Source of the DNA: Sorangium aterium
GTDB taxonomy: Bacteria > Myxococcota_A > Polyangia > Polyangiales > Polyangiaceae
Assembly: GCF_028368935.1 (NCBI RefSeq)
Contig: NZ_JAQNDK010000003.1
Span: 248,001-312,000 of the forward strand
Length of the DNA stretch: 64,000 bases
Reading direction: 5' to 3'
The translations under genes and the position numbers were made by a program. The notes below the pieces were generated by a model. That model saw only the letters and a list, made by a program, of their open reading frames with translations. It was not told where the DNA came from and searched no databases. Shown piece after piece: positions 52,422 through 60,222 of this stretch; positions within the stretch are counted from its first letter, which is position 1; every line of letters begins with the position of its first letter.

Positions 52422-53414
52422 TCAGGTGCCTGCGCGCACCGAGAGCCCGGCGGCGGGGATGGTGAAGAAGAACGTGCTCCCCTGGCCGGGCGAGCTCTCG
52501 ACCCAGATCGTACCGCCGTGGGCCTCCACGATGCCCTTCGTGACGAACGCCGCGAGCCCCATCCCCTGTCCCATGGGCCTTCGAGGGAGCGCGTGGCGGG
52601 TGAAGAGAAGCGGGTGCTGATCCGGGGAGATGCCAGGTCCTGTATCGGAGATCGAGAATCGCGCGTCGGTGCCCGATGGCTCGGCGCGCACCGTGATGCG
52701 TCCGCCCTTCGGCGTGAAGCGCATGGCGTTGCCGAGCAGGGTGGCGATGACCTGGACGATGCGCTCGCGATCGCACGCGATGGGCGGCAGATCGTGCGGA
52801 AGCTCCTTGGCGATCTCGAGCGGCTTCAGCGCGACCGTGGGCGCCACGAGCTCGATCGCCTTGTCGAGGATCGGCTCGACCTCGTGCGCGCCCTTGCCGA
52901 CCTTCAGCGAGCCGCTCTCGATGCTCATGGCGTCGACAAGGTCCTGCGCGAGCTGGTTGATCTCGTCCGCCGCGCGGGTGATCGCCTCGAGCTGCCGCCT
53001 ACCCGGGCCCTCTTGAGCCACGGATCGCATCAGCATGCGGGCGCTCACGACGATCACGCTCAGCGAGTTCCTGAGGTCGTGAGAGATGGTGGATACGGTG
53101 TCGCGCAGGAGGCGCTCCGCCGCCTCCGCGCGACGCTCGAGGAGCTGGCGCTGCTCCTCGATGATCCGCTCGCGCTTGGCCGCGTCGCCCCGTGGGGCGA
53201 GCCGCTCCGCGTCCGCCTTCGATCGCCTGGGCGCCCTGGCGCGCAGGGTCGCCGGTCCCGCGGATCGAGGCCCGCTCGCTGCAGCGGACGCCGAGCCTCT
53301 CTTCGGAGCGCGCAGGGGCGCCGCCGTGGTGCGCCCGCGGAGCGTGCGGCCGTGCGCTGCATCCGCGCCGTCCGCCGCGTTCTTCCCGGCTTTTTTTCTC
53401 GTCACCCCCGCCAT
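52422..53414 (-). CDS. soluble histidine kinase with disordered N-terminus
   Basis: 330 aa. The first 75 or so residues are Ala/Arg/Lys-rich and probably disordered; a coiled coil follows (REQ/ERR pattern, residues 80-105). HisKA has the phosphorylatable His112 (TISHDLRNSLSV). HATPase boxes are intact: LLGNAMRFTPKGG, SDTGPGISPDQ, GQGMGLAAF and a GQGSTFFF end. No sensor domain or membrane helix is present, so input must come through a partner protein. Two stand-alone receivers lie just downstream/upstream (53658-54152, 54315-54779) and are obvious phosphotransfer candidates. Confidence 0.9.
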   Translation of the reverse strand: MAGVTRKKAGKNAADGADAAHGRTLRGRTTAAPLRAPKRGSASAAASGPRSAGPATLRARAPRRSKADAERLAPRGDAAKRERIIEEQRQLLERRAEAAERLLRDTVSTISHDLRNSLSVIVVSARMLMRSVAQEGPGRRQLEAITRAADEINQLAQDLVDAMSIESGSLKVGKGAHEVEPILDKAIELVAPTVALKPLEIAKELPHDLPPIACDRERIVQVIATLLGNAMRFTPKGGRITVRAEPSGTDARFSISDTGPGISPDQHPLLFTRHALPRRPMGQGMGLAAFVTKGIVEAHGGTIWVESSPGQGSTFFFTIPAAGLSVRAGT

Positions 53415-53527
53415 TCTTGTCCCCTCGTGCCTCTCAAGCGCTCAGTTAGCCAGAAAGACCGCACCGAGAATAGTCAGGTGGTGCCGCAGTCAAGTCCTGG
53501 CAGCGCGGGAGCGCAGGTGCGCTATTC

Positions 53528-53571
53528 GCGGTCTCGCCGCGGTCTCGCCGCGGTCTCGCCGCGGTCTCGCG
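53528..53571. repeat. 11-bp tandem repeat, four copies
   Basis: gcggtctcgcc occurs at 53528, 53539 and 53550, and as gcggtctcgcg at 53561, directly abutting, between the stop of the receiver gene (53658) and the start of the histidine kinase (53414). The 11-bp period is close to one helical turn. Confidence 0.85.
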
Positions 53572-53657
53572 GGGGGGCCACGCGCCTCGGGGATCTCGCG
53601 AGCTCGTGCGCGCTGTGTGGGTTTCGCTGGTTCCGTGGAGCGGGGATTCGCGGCGCG

Positions 53658-54152
53658 TCAGGGCGTGCTTTCCGGCTGCGATGACGCGACGCCGCGCGAC
53701 AGGAGGCGGCGAATCTCGAGCACGAGCGTGTCCGGCAGACACGGCTTCGTCAGGAAGGCGTCGCACCCCGCGTCCTTCGCCTCGCGCGAGTGCCCCGCGA
53801 GCGTGTGACCCGTGAGGGCGACGATGGGGATCCGCATGGTGCGAGGATCGCTCTTGAGGTGGCGCGTCGCCTCCCAGCCGTCGATCTCGGGGAGCGAGAG
53901 GTCCATCAGGATGAGGTCCGGGATCAGCTCGAAGGCGCGGTCGAGCGCCTCGCGCCCCGTCGCCGCCTCGGCCACGCGGAACCCGGAGAAAGACAAGTAC
54001 TCCGCGAACATCTCCCGGTTGTCCTGGAAGTCGTCCACGACCAGGACGAGCGGCGAGACCGCGTTGTCATCAGACTTCACTTCCATCCCAGTGAACCTTT
54101 CCATTTCCTCGGCGCACCGCGCCGCCCGATCGGTCGTAAGGGGCTCCGGCAT
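53658..54152 (-). CDS. single-domain response regulator (CheY-like)
   Basis: 164 aa, with a receiver domain from about residue 34. Phosphorylation site D84 (LILMDLSLPEIDG), acidic pair in LVVDD, switch Thr114 (ALTGH) and Lys136 (LTKPC) are all present. No output domain follows, so it acts by protein contact or as a phosphate shuttle. The start is uncertain: ATGs at codons 17 and 23 could also serve. It lies upstream of the histidine kinase at 52422-53414 on the same strand. Confidence 0.9.
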   Translation of the reverse strand: MPEPLTTDRAARCAEEMERFTGMEVKSDDNAVSPLVLVVDDFQDNREMFAEYLSFSGFRVAEAATGREALDRAFELIPDLILMDLSLPEIDGWEATRHLKSDPRTMRIPIVALTGHTLAGHSREAKDAGCDAFLTKPCLPDTLVLEIRRLLSRGVASSQPESTP

Positions 54153-54314
54153 CGCTCGGCCGGCCTCTCACGAAGGTCATGTAGGGGGGCGATCCGCTCG
54201 GGTCACGTCATGTTTGTATACCTGATAGCGGGCACAATGCCGGGCATTTCCCCTCCCGCGCAGGGGTTATCCTGCATTTGCCCTGAAGGGGTCTCAGGTT
54301 GCTCCTGACGTGGC

Positions 54315-54779
54315 CTAGGTAGGTCCGTAGGGTCGGCGGACGCCGACGATCTCGTGGAGCAAACGAGCGGCGCTGTCCCAGTCGACCGGCTTCACGAGGA
54401 CGCCGTCGAACGCCGAGGCGTTGAGGGCGGCGCGGGCCTCGAGATCGCGCCGGCCGGTGCACGCGAAGATGGCGACGTGCTGGGTCGCCGGATCGGCGCG
54501 CAGCGCCTCGGCGACGACGAAGCCGTCGATGCCGGGCATCCTCAGGTCACACAGGATCACATCCGGCACGTCCTGCGTCGCGAGGAACACGCCACGCAAC
54601 CCGCCGGTTGCCCGCTCCACCAGGAAGCCGTGCGCAGCGAGCGCCGCCTCCGCCATGACGAGGAAATCGGGATCATCATCGACGATGAGGACCCTGCGCC
54701 GCCGCTCGATCACCAGGGTATCCTCATCTCCCTGCTCGTCGTGATGCTCGGTGAACTCACTGCGCTCTGCCTCGGACAT
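54315..54779 (-). CDS. single-domain response regulator (CheY-like)
   Basis: 154 aa from ATG 54779, preceded by GGGGGAG; longer upstream starts would extend into non-coding-like sequence. After an acidic N-terminus (about 25 residues) the receiver has VLIVDDDPDF, D78 (VILCDLRMPGIDG), FACTGRR and LVKPVDW. No output domain. Same strand as the receiver at 53658, 162 bp apart, probably co-regulated. Confidence 0.9.
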   Translation of the reverse strand: MSEAERSEFTEHHDEQGDEDTLVIERRRRVLIVDDDPDFLVMAEAALAAHGFLVERATGGLRGVFLATQDVPDVILCDLRMPGIDGFVVAEALRADPATQHVAIFACTGRRDLEARAALNASAFDGVLVKPVDWDSAARLLHEIVGVRRPYGPT

Positions 54780-55081
54780 GCTCCCCCGCTCGCGGCTCGG
54801 CTGACAGCGCTCCCCAGGTGCTCGGGCTTCGATGCGCGATGCGCGGAAGCATGACCATGGGACCATGGAAGGAGAGCAACGGCCTCCCGCCGGCGTTTCT
54901 GGAAAGGCCCCCCCGCGCTGGTGGAGGCGGAACCTGAACCCCAGGTACACCTTGTGCCCAGGTCGCTTATCCGCAACCATCAACTGTCCAGCGCAGATGG
55001 GGGGTCTCTGCGCGGCTCACCCCCAGCGTCCGGCGACCGCTGTTTCGGGGCAGCCCCGACGACGGTTGGCTTGCTCGTCTG
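54780..55081. other. intergenic region between receiver and histidine-kinase-like gene
   Basis: About 300 bp between divergent genes. No open reading frame of coding character, hairpin or clear promoter was recognised; it must contain the promoters of both genes. Confidence 0.5.
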
Positions 55082-55945
55082 ATGCTCGAGGTCCGCGCTG
55101 CTGCATATTCGGAGCAGGCGTTTATGTGGATGGATGACGAGTTCTTCGCGCGTGTGGGCCACGATCTTCGGGGTGAGCTGGCGACCATGCTGGCGGGGGT
55201 CCACTATCTCCTGCGTTACCAGAAGGACCTCGGGGCGGCGCCGCGAGACATGCTGGAGCGCGTGCGCGGCGCGGGCGAGCGGCTGAAGCGGCTCCTCGAC
55301 GAGTTCGACAACTCCATCTGGCTCCGCGCGGACGCGAGCCGTCCCATGGCGATCGCGTCGTGCGATGCAGGCGAGCTCGCCCGCCGCGCGGCGGGGCACC
55401 TCGAGGAAGCGGCGACCGCGCGTGGCGTGCGCATCTCGTTCGATGCGGAGCCCGACGGGGGCGCCCCCGTGGAGGGGGATCCTGAGCTGCTCCGGGTGGC
55501 GATCGAGTACGTGCTCGGCTTCGCCATCCTGCGCTCGCGCGATCGCCCCGTGCAGATACGTGTCTCGATCTCTGGCGGTGAGGCGGTGGTGACCGTCATC
55601 GACGAGGCCGGCCCCGTCGCGCCAGAGCCGCTCGCCCGGCTGCTCGATCCGTTCGGCGAGCGGGCAGCGATCCCCGCCGACCCCGTCGCGCCGCGCCGTC
55701 GAGAGCGGCTGGGCCTCGGGCTCGCGATCGCGCGTGGCATCCTCGGCGCGCACGGGGGCGGGCTGACCGTGGAGCCGTCGTCCGAGCGCGCGGACGGCAG
55801 CTCGACGGAGCCGGCCTCGGGGCTCTCCCCGACGGGTCTGCGATTCTCGTGCTCTCTCGGCGGCGTTCAACGGGGCGCTCCCCCCAGCTCGCCCGAAACG
55901 AGGGGTCGCGGCGGCGCGGCGAGCGCGAGCGGCGATGGCGGATGA
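55082..55945 (+). CDS. histidine-kinase-like protein lacking the N-box Asn
   Basis: 287 aa. A His box is present (FFARVGHDLRGELATMLAGV, His27). In the ATPase half the N box reads AIEYVLGFAI, without the Mg-coordinating Asn, and the G1 box reads DEAGPVAP rather than DxGxG; the G2 LGLGLAIARGILGAHGGG is well kept. ATP hydrolysis is therefore doubtful. The protein may be a phosphotransfer or decoy partner for the receivers nearby. The C-terminal 45 residues are Ser/Gly/Ala-rich. No membrane segment. Confidence 0.85.
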   Translation: MLEVRAAAYSEQAFMWMDDEFFARVGHDLRGELATMLAGVHYLLRYQKDLGAAPRDMLERVRGAGERLKRLLDEFDNSIWLRADASRPMAIASCDAGELARRAAGHLEEAATARGVRISFDAEPDGGAPVEGDPELLRVAIEYVLGFAILRSRDRPVQIRVSISGGEAVVTVIDEAGPVAPEPLARLLDPFGERAAIPADPVAPRRRERLGLGLAIARGILGAHGGGLTVEPSSERADGSSTEPASGLSPTGLRFSCSLGGVQRGAPPSSPETRGRGGAASASGDGG

Positions 55946-56065
55946 GGTCCTGCCCTGGGCTCGCAACGCGCGGATCGTGTCCGATGAAGACTTCGTCTAG
56001 GATGAACGGGGTCGCACGTCGCGAGCGTGCTCCAACTTCCACCGCCCACCGATGAATGCGCCTCG

Positions 56066-59000
56066 ATGCCGACGCTGAGCTCTCTCCTCGTGCAGCATGG
56101 GGTTACCTCGATGCGGGTGGTCGAAGAGGCGATCGCCCGCCAAGTGCTCCACGGCGGCGACCTCGCCACGAATGTGCTGGAGCTGGGGGCGGTGCGTGAG
56201 CGGGAGCTCACGGCGCTGCTCGCAGAGAGCCTCGGGCTCCCGCCCGCCGTGGGCCGATTGCGGCCCGCGTCGCCCGAGGTGCTCCGGACGATCCCGGTCG
56301 ATCTCGCGGTCCAGCACCGCGTGTTCCCCCTCGACGTACGCGGAGGCCTCGACGTGGCAGGGGCGGGAGCCGCGCAGCGCGAAGCGACGCTCGTCATCGC
56401 CACGGCGGAGCCCCTCGCGTTGCCCGTGGCGGAGGAGCTGAGCTTCGCGCTGGGGGTCAGCCTGCGGCAGCTCGCCGCGCCGCTGGTGCGCATCCGCCAG
56501 GCGCTCGCCGAGCACTACGGCGTGGCCCTGGAGCGGCGGTTGTCGCGGCTCGTGAAGCAGCTCGACGCGCGCGCCGAGCCGAGCCCCGACGAGCCGAACC
56601 AGTCGAACGGGCCTGGGCCAGCGGTCACCGCAGCGGTCCCGCCGGCGGCGTCGGCGCCCGCCTCACCCGCGGGCGCCGACGCGGCTCCACGCGCAGCGGT
56701 CGACGCCACCTCGTCCGCGCGGGTCGACACGACGCCTCCTGCCGAGGTCGTCGCGGCCCGCCCGGTCGAGGTCGCTGCGGCCTCGCCCCCTGGCGCCGAT
56801 GCGGATTCACCGGCAGGCGCTCGCCCCACGTCGCCTCCAGGAGTCGACGCGTCTTCGCCGGCCAGCGTCGAGGAGCCCGAGGAGGCTGCTGAGACCCAGC
56901 AGCGGCGGCACAGCATCGAGGATGCTCCGACGGTCGAATCGCTGACCTCGATCTACGACGAGGACACGGTCGTCGCGGACGTCGCGCTCAACGAGGCGGT
57001 GCCCACGCCGAGGAAGCCGCCGCTCCACGAGATGGATGACGAGCCGACGGTCGTCGCTGCGTATCCGCTCGATCTGTCCGCGCTCCGCTATCCCGAGGCG
57101 CACATGCCTCGGGTCGAGGCGGTCGCTTCGAAGCGCGCCGCGCCAGCTCGTGATGAGGCGGCCGCGCCCACCGGCCAGGCCGCTGCGCTGCAGGAAGAAC
57201 CGGCGATCGAGCCGGCAGTGCCGACGCCGCGCTCCGAGCAGCTCGCGCCGCACCTCTCGCCGCTGGCGCCATCGGACGCCGTGCACACGTCGCCGCGCGT
57301 GGAAGCGCCGGGGCCGCCCGTCGAAATCCCGGAGTCGGCTCCGAAAGCAGCGGCCTCGCCGGCGTCGGCGCTCTCCGGCGCGCGTTCGCCGGCGCCAGGT
57401 ACTCAGCTCCTGACGGGCTGGCTGAAGCGGGCCTCTGCGGCACACCGGCCTCAGCGAGAGCCGCTGCCGCAAGCCGCCTCGGCGCTGCAGCAGCGGCCGG
57501 ACGGATCCGCGCCGACGGCGTCGGCACCGTTGCCGCTACCCGCAGTACCGACACCCGAGGCGCCGGTCCCCGAGGCGCCGGTCCCCGAGGCGCCTCCGGC
57601 CGAGCGACGCGAGCTCTCCTCGATCACGCCAGCGGCGAAGGTCTCCATGCGAGAGGCGGGACGGTCTGCGCCCGCTGCGCAGAGGCGTAAGGGCCCCTTC
57701 ACGCTGGCCATGGCCGAGCAGGCGCTCGCCGCCGTCGGCTCGAGCGAAGAGGTGCTCGCGGTCCTCTTCGACTTCGCTCAACAGTACTTCGAGTACACGG
57801 TCCTGTTCACGGTGCACGGCGAGCGCGCCGAGGGCCGCAACGCTTCAGGTCCAGGCGCCGAGCGTGAGCGCGTCACGAAGATCACCGTGCCCTTCGAACG
57901 TCCGAGCGCCCTCGCCAGGGCGCGCGCGCTCCGCGCGCCGCTCGTCACCGCGATTGCCGGCAGCGCTCCTGACGCCGAGCTCCAGCGCGAGCTCGGCAGG
58001 AAGGTCCATGCGGCCGCTGTGGCGGTCGTCCCGATCGTCGTGCGCGGCCGCGTCGTCGCGCTCGTCTACGGTGACGACGGCGCCACCTCGGTCGAGCTCT
58101 CGAGCATCGGAGACCTCATCGCGCTCGCCGGCATCGCGGCGACGGTGCTGGAGCGGCTCATCCTGCGGAAGAAGCTGAACCGCAGCGGTGGTGCCCAGCA
58201 AAGCGACGGCCCGGCGCCCCACGATGCCGCCACGCCTCCGCAGAAGGCGCCCGCGCCGCTGCATCCCGCACCTGCGCCTCCGGAGGACGCCGCCGCCGGA
58301 CCTTCGGAGGGCGCTGCTGCGCCTCCAGAGGACGCTGCTGCGCCGCTGGGCGAACAGGCCATCGAGGGACCGCTGTCCCTGCGCACCCGCGCCGCGCTCA
58401 TGGAGCTGAGCAGCATGGTCCGCTCGGACGCGCACGGCTCGCACGTCGCCGCCGCAGGAGCGCAGCTGCCCGCGGCGGATGCAGATCGCGACGCGGGAGA
58501 GCCCCCGCCCGCCGACCCCTCGGACGTCGCGCCGCGAGCCGTGCGGCCGCAGGGCGGCTGGACGACGGAGGACGGCGCTTCGGGGATCGATGCCGTCGCG
58601 CGTGCCTTCGGCCTTCGCGGCACCGGCGTGGAGGCCGAGTCCGTGCCGCCGGAAGAAGGTGTCGCGCACGCGATGGCCTTCAGCTCGACCATCCCGCCGG
58701 CCCCGACGCTGCACGCACAACGCCTCGGCTCCGAGCCGCAGTTCCGGTCGGGCCTCGAGGTGGACGCGGACGTCGTGTCGGGCACGGCCGTCACGGCGCC
58801 GATGATGCCGGCGATCACGCCGCCGATGATGCCGGCGGTCACAGCGCCGATGATGCCGGCGGTCACGCCGCTGCCTGCGTCGCGCGCCGCAACGTCGTCC
58901 GCGCCGGCGATCATCGACGAGATCCCCGACCTCGAGATCCCCGCGGCGCCGGTCCCCTCGGCGTCGGAGGACCTCGATCTCGGCGAGCCGGAAGAGGCGC

Positions 59001-60118
59001 GGACGAAGCGGTACTCACGGCCTCCGTGGATGCTCGACAGCTCGATCACGCCGGGTGCAGAGGAGCACCGGGAGCTCGGACCGGCGCCGGCAGCGGGGCG
59101 CCCCTCGTGGCGCCGCCGCACGCCTGTCGCCGTCGAGACCGCCACGTCGTACGCGAGGCCCCCGTCCGAGCGCCGCGCCGCGGCCTCGCAGTCGCCGGCC
59201 GGCGACCTGCGCGCAGAGTACAGCTCGCTCCTTCAACACGTCCTCGCGGGCGGCGAGTCCGGCGCGAGGGCGTTCGCCGAGCTCGTGCGGAACGCCGACA
59301 CGGCGATCTCGATCGTCGCCGCGCGGTTTCCCGGTCCGCTCCGGGTCGACCGTCAGCGCTTTCGTGAGCAGCTGGCCGGACCGGAGGGCGCCGCGATCGT
59401 CGCCACCGCGCCCCCCGCCTCCCAGTGCGGGCCGCTGCTCGAGCTCATCGTCGCGATGCGGCGGCCGGCGCTCCCCTTCATGACCGTGCGGAGCGCCTCG
59501 CCCGATCCCGAGGTGCGCCTGTGGGCCACGCACGTGCTCGGCGAGCTGCCGTACCCGGAGGCCGCCAACGCGCTGCTCCCACGGCTCTTCGACGACAGCA
59601 TCGCCGTGCGGCGGATCGCGATCCAGTCGGCCGCCTCGCTGATCGCGGCGCCGCCTGCGGGCGGCCCGATCCTGCAGGGGCTCGATCACATCGCGCGCGA
59701 TCGCGAGGAATCGTCCGCGCGACGGCTCGCGGCCATCGAGACGATGACCGAGATCCGCTCCGGAGCCAGCGTGCCGGCGCTCATCAGCGCGCTCACCGAT
59801 CCTCACGAGGCGATCGTCGAGGCGGCGGCGCGGGCGCTGATCGTCATCACGCGGGACGATCTCGGCCGAGACGCGCGCAGGTGGCTGTCGTGGTGGTCGA
59901 GGAACGGCGAGCGCCATCGCATCGAGTGGATCATCGACGCGCTCACGCACGAGAAGCCTGCCATCCGCCGCGCGGCGATCGACGAGCTGAAGGGCATCAC
60001 CAAGGAGTACTTCGGCTACTACGAGGACCTGCCGCGGCAGGAGCGGGAGGCCGCCCAGGAGCGCTACCGCGCGTGGTGGATCTCCGAGGGGCGCTCGCGG
60101 TTCCGCACCACCGGCTGA
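56066..60118 (+). CDS. MshEN-GAF-HEAT scaffold protein
   Basis: 1350 aa. The N-terminal 130 or so residues resemble the MshEN/GspE-N domain (LSSLLVQHGVTSMRVVEEAI, ELGAVRERELTALLAESLGL), which in relatives binds c-di-GMP. The usual RLG Arg and final Gln are not conserved, so binding is doubtful. A long Ala/Pro/Thr-rich disordered region follows (about 170-530), with repeats PEAPV. A GAF-like domain (about 545-710) is visible as FTLAMAEQALAAVGSSEEV...VVPIVVRGRVVALVYGDDG. A second disordered region contains a TAPMMPAV-type repeat. The end (from about 1050) is HEAT-like (PDPEVRLWATHVLGELPYPE, DPHEAIVEAAARALIVITRD, KPAIRRAAIDELKGIT). ATG 56066 was preferred to a GTG 13 codons earlier. It probably assembles complexes. 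Confidence 0.85.
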   Translation: MPTLSSLLVQHGVTSMRVVEEAIARQVLHGGDLATNVLELGAVRERELTALLAESLGLPPAVGRLRPASPEVLRTIPVDLAVQHRVFPLDVRGGLDVAGAGAAQREATLVIATAEPLALPVAEELSFALGVSLRQLAAPLVRIRQALAEHYGVALERRLSRLVKQLDARAEPSPDEPNQSNGPGPAVTAAVPPAASAPASPAGADAAPRAAVDATSSARVDTTPPAEVVAARPVEVAAASPPGADADSPAGARPTSPPGVDASSPASVEEPEEAAETQQRRHSIEDAPTVESLTSIYDEDTVVADVALNEAVPTPRKPPLHEMDDEPTVVAAYPLDLSALRYPEAHMPRVEAVASKRAAPARDEAAAPTGQAAALQEEPAIEPAVPTPRSEQLAPHLSPLAPSDAVHTSPRVEAPGPPVEIPESAPKAAASPASALSGARSPAPGTQLLTGWLKRASAAHRPQREPLPQAASALQQRPDGSAPTASAPLPLPAVPTPEAPVPEAPVPEAPPAERRELSSITPAAKVSMREAGRSAPAAQRRKGPFTLAMAEQALAAVGSSEEVLAVLFDFAQQYFEYTVLFTVHGERAEGRNASGPGAERERVTKITVPFERPSALARARALRAPLVTAIAGSAPDAELQRELGRKVHAAAVAVVPIVVRGRVVALVYGDDGATSVELSSIGDLIALAGIAATVLERLILRKKLNRSGGAQQSDGPAPHDAATPPQKAPAPLHPAPAPPEDAAAGPSEGAAAPPEDAAAPLGEQAIEGPLSLRTRAALMELSSMVRSDAHGSHVAAAGAQLPAADADRDAGEPPPADPSDVAPRAVRPQGGWTTEDGASGIDAVARAFGLRGTGVEAESVPPEEGVAHAMAFSSTIPPAPTLHAQRLGSEPQFRSGLEVDADVVSGTAVTAPMMPAITPPMMPAVTAPMMPAVTPLPASRAATSSAPAIIDEIPDLEIPAAPVPSASEDLDLGEPEEARTKRYSRPPWMLDSSITPGAEEHRELGPAPAAGRPSWRRRTPVAVETATSYARPPSERRAAASQSPAGDLRAEYSSLLQHVLAGGESGARAFAELVRNADTAISIVAARFPGPLRVDRQRFREQLAGPEGAAIVATAPPASQCGPLLELIVAMRRPALPFMTVRSASPDPEVRLWATHVLGELPYPEAANALLPRLFDDSIAVRRIAIQSAASLIAAPPAGGPILQGLDHIARDREESSARRLAAIETMTEIRSGASVPALISALTDPHEAIVEAAARALIVITRDDLGRDARRWLSWWSRNGERHRIEWIIDALTHEKPAIRRAAIDELKGITKEYFGYYEDLPRQEREAAQERYRAWWISEGRSRFRTTG

Positions 60119-60132
60119 GGCTGCAGGGGGGC

Positions 60133-60163
60133 GGGCGGCTCAACCGCTCAGCGGGAGCCGCCC
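60133..60163 (+). terminator. hairpin after the HEAT protein gene
   Basis: gggcggctc (60133-60141) pairs with gagccgccc (60155-60163), 14 bp after the stop, between convergent genes. No T tract follows, as is usual in very GC-rich genomes. Confidence 0.6.
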
Positions 60164-60222
60164 GTCGGGTGGGCTTCAGGGAAGGGAAGGGGAAGGGAGA
60201 GAGCGAACCGCGCGGCGGCGGT

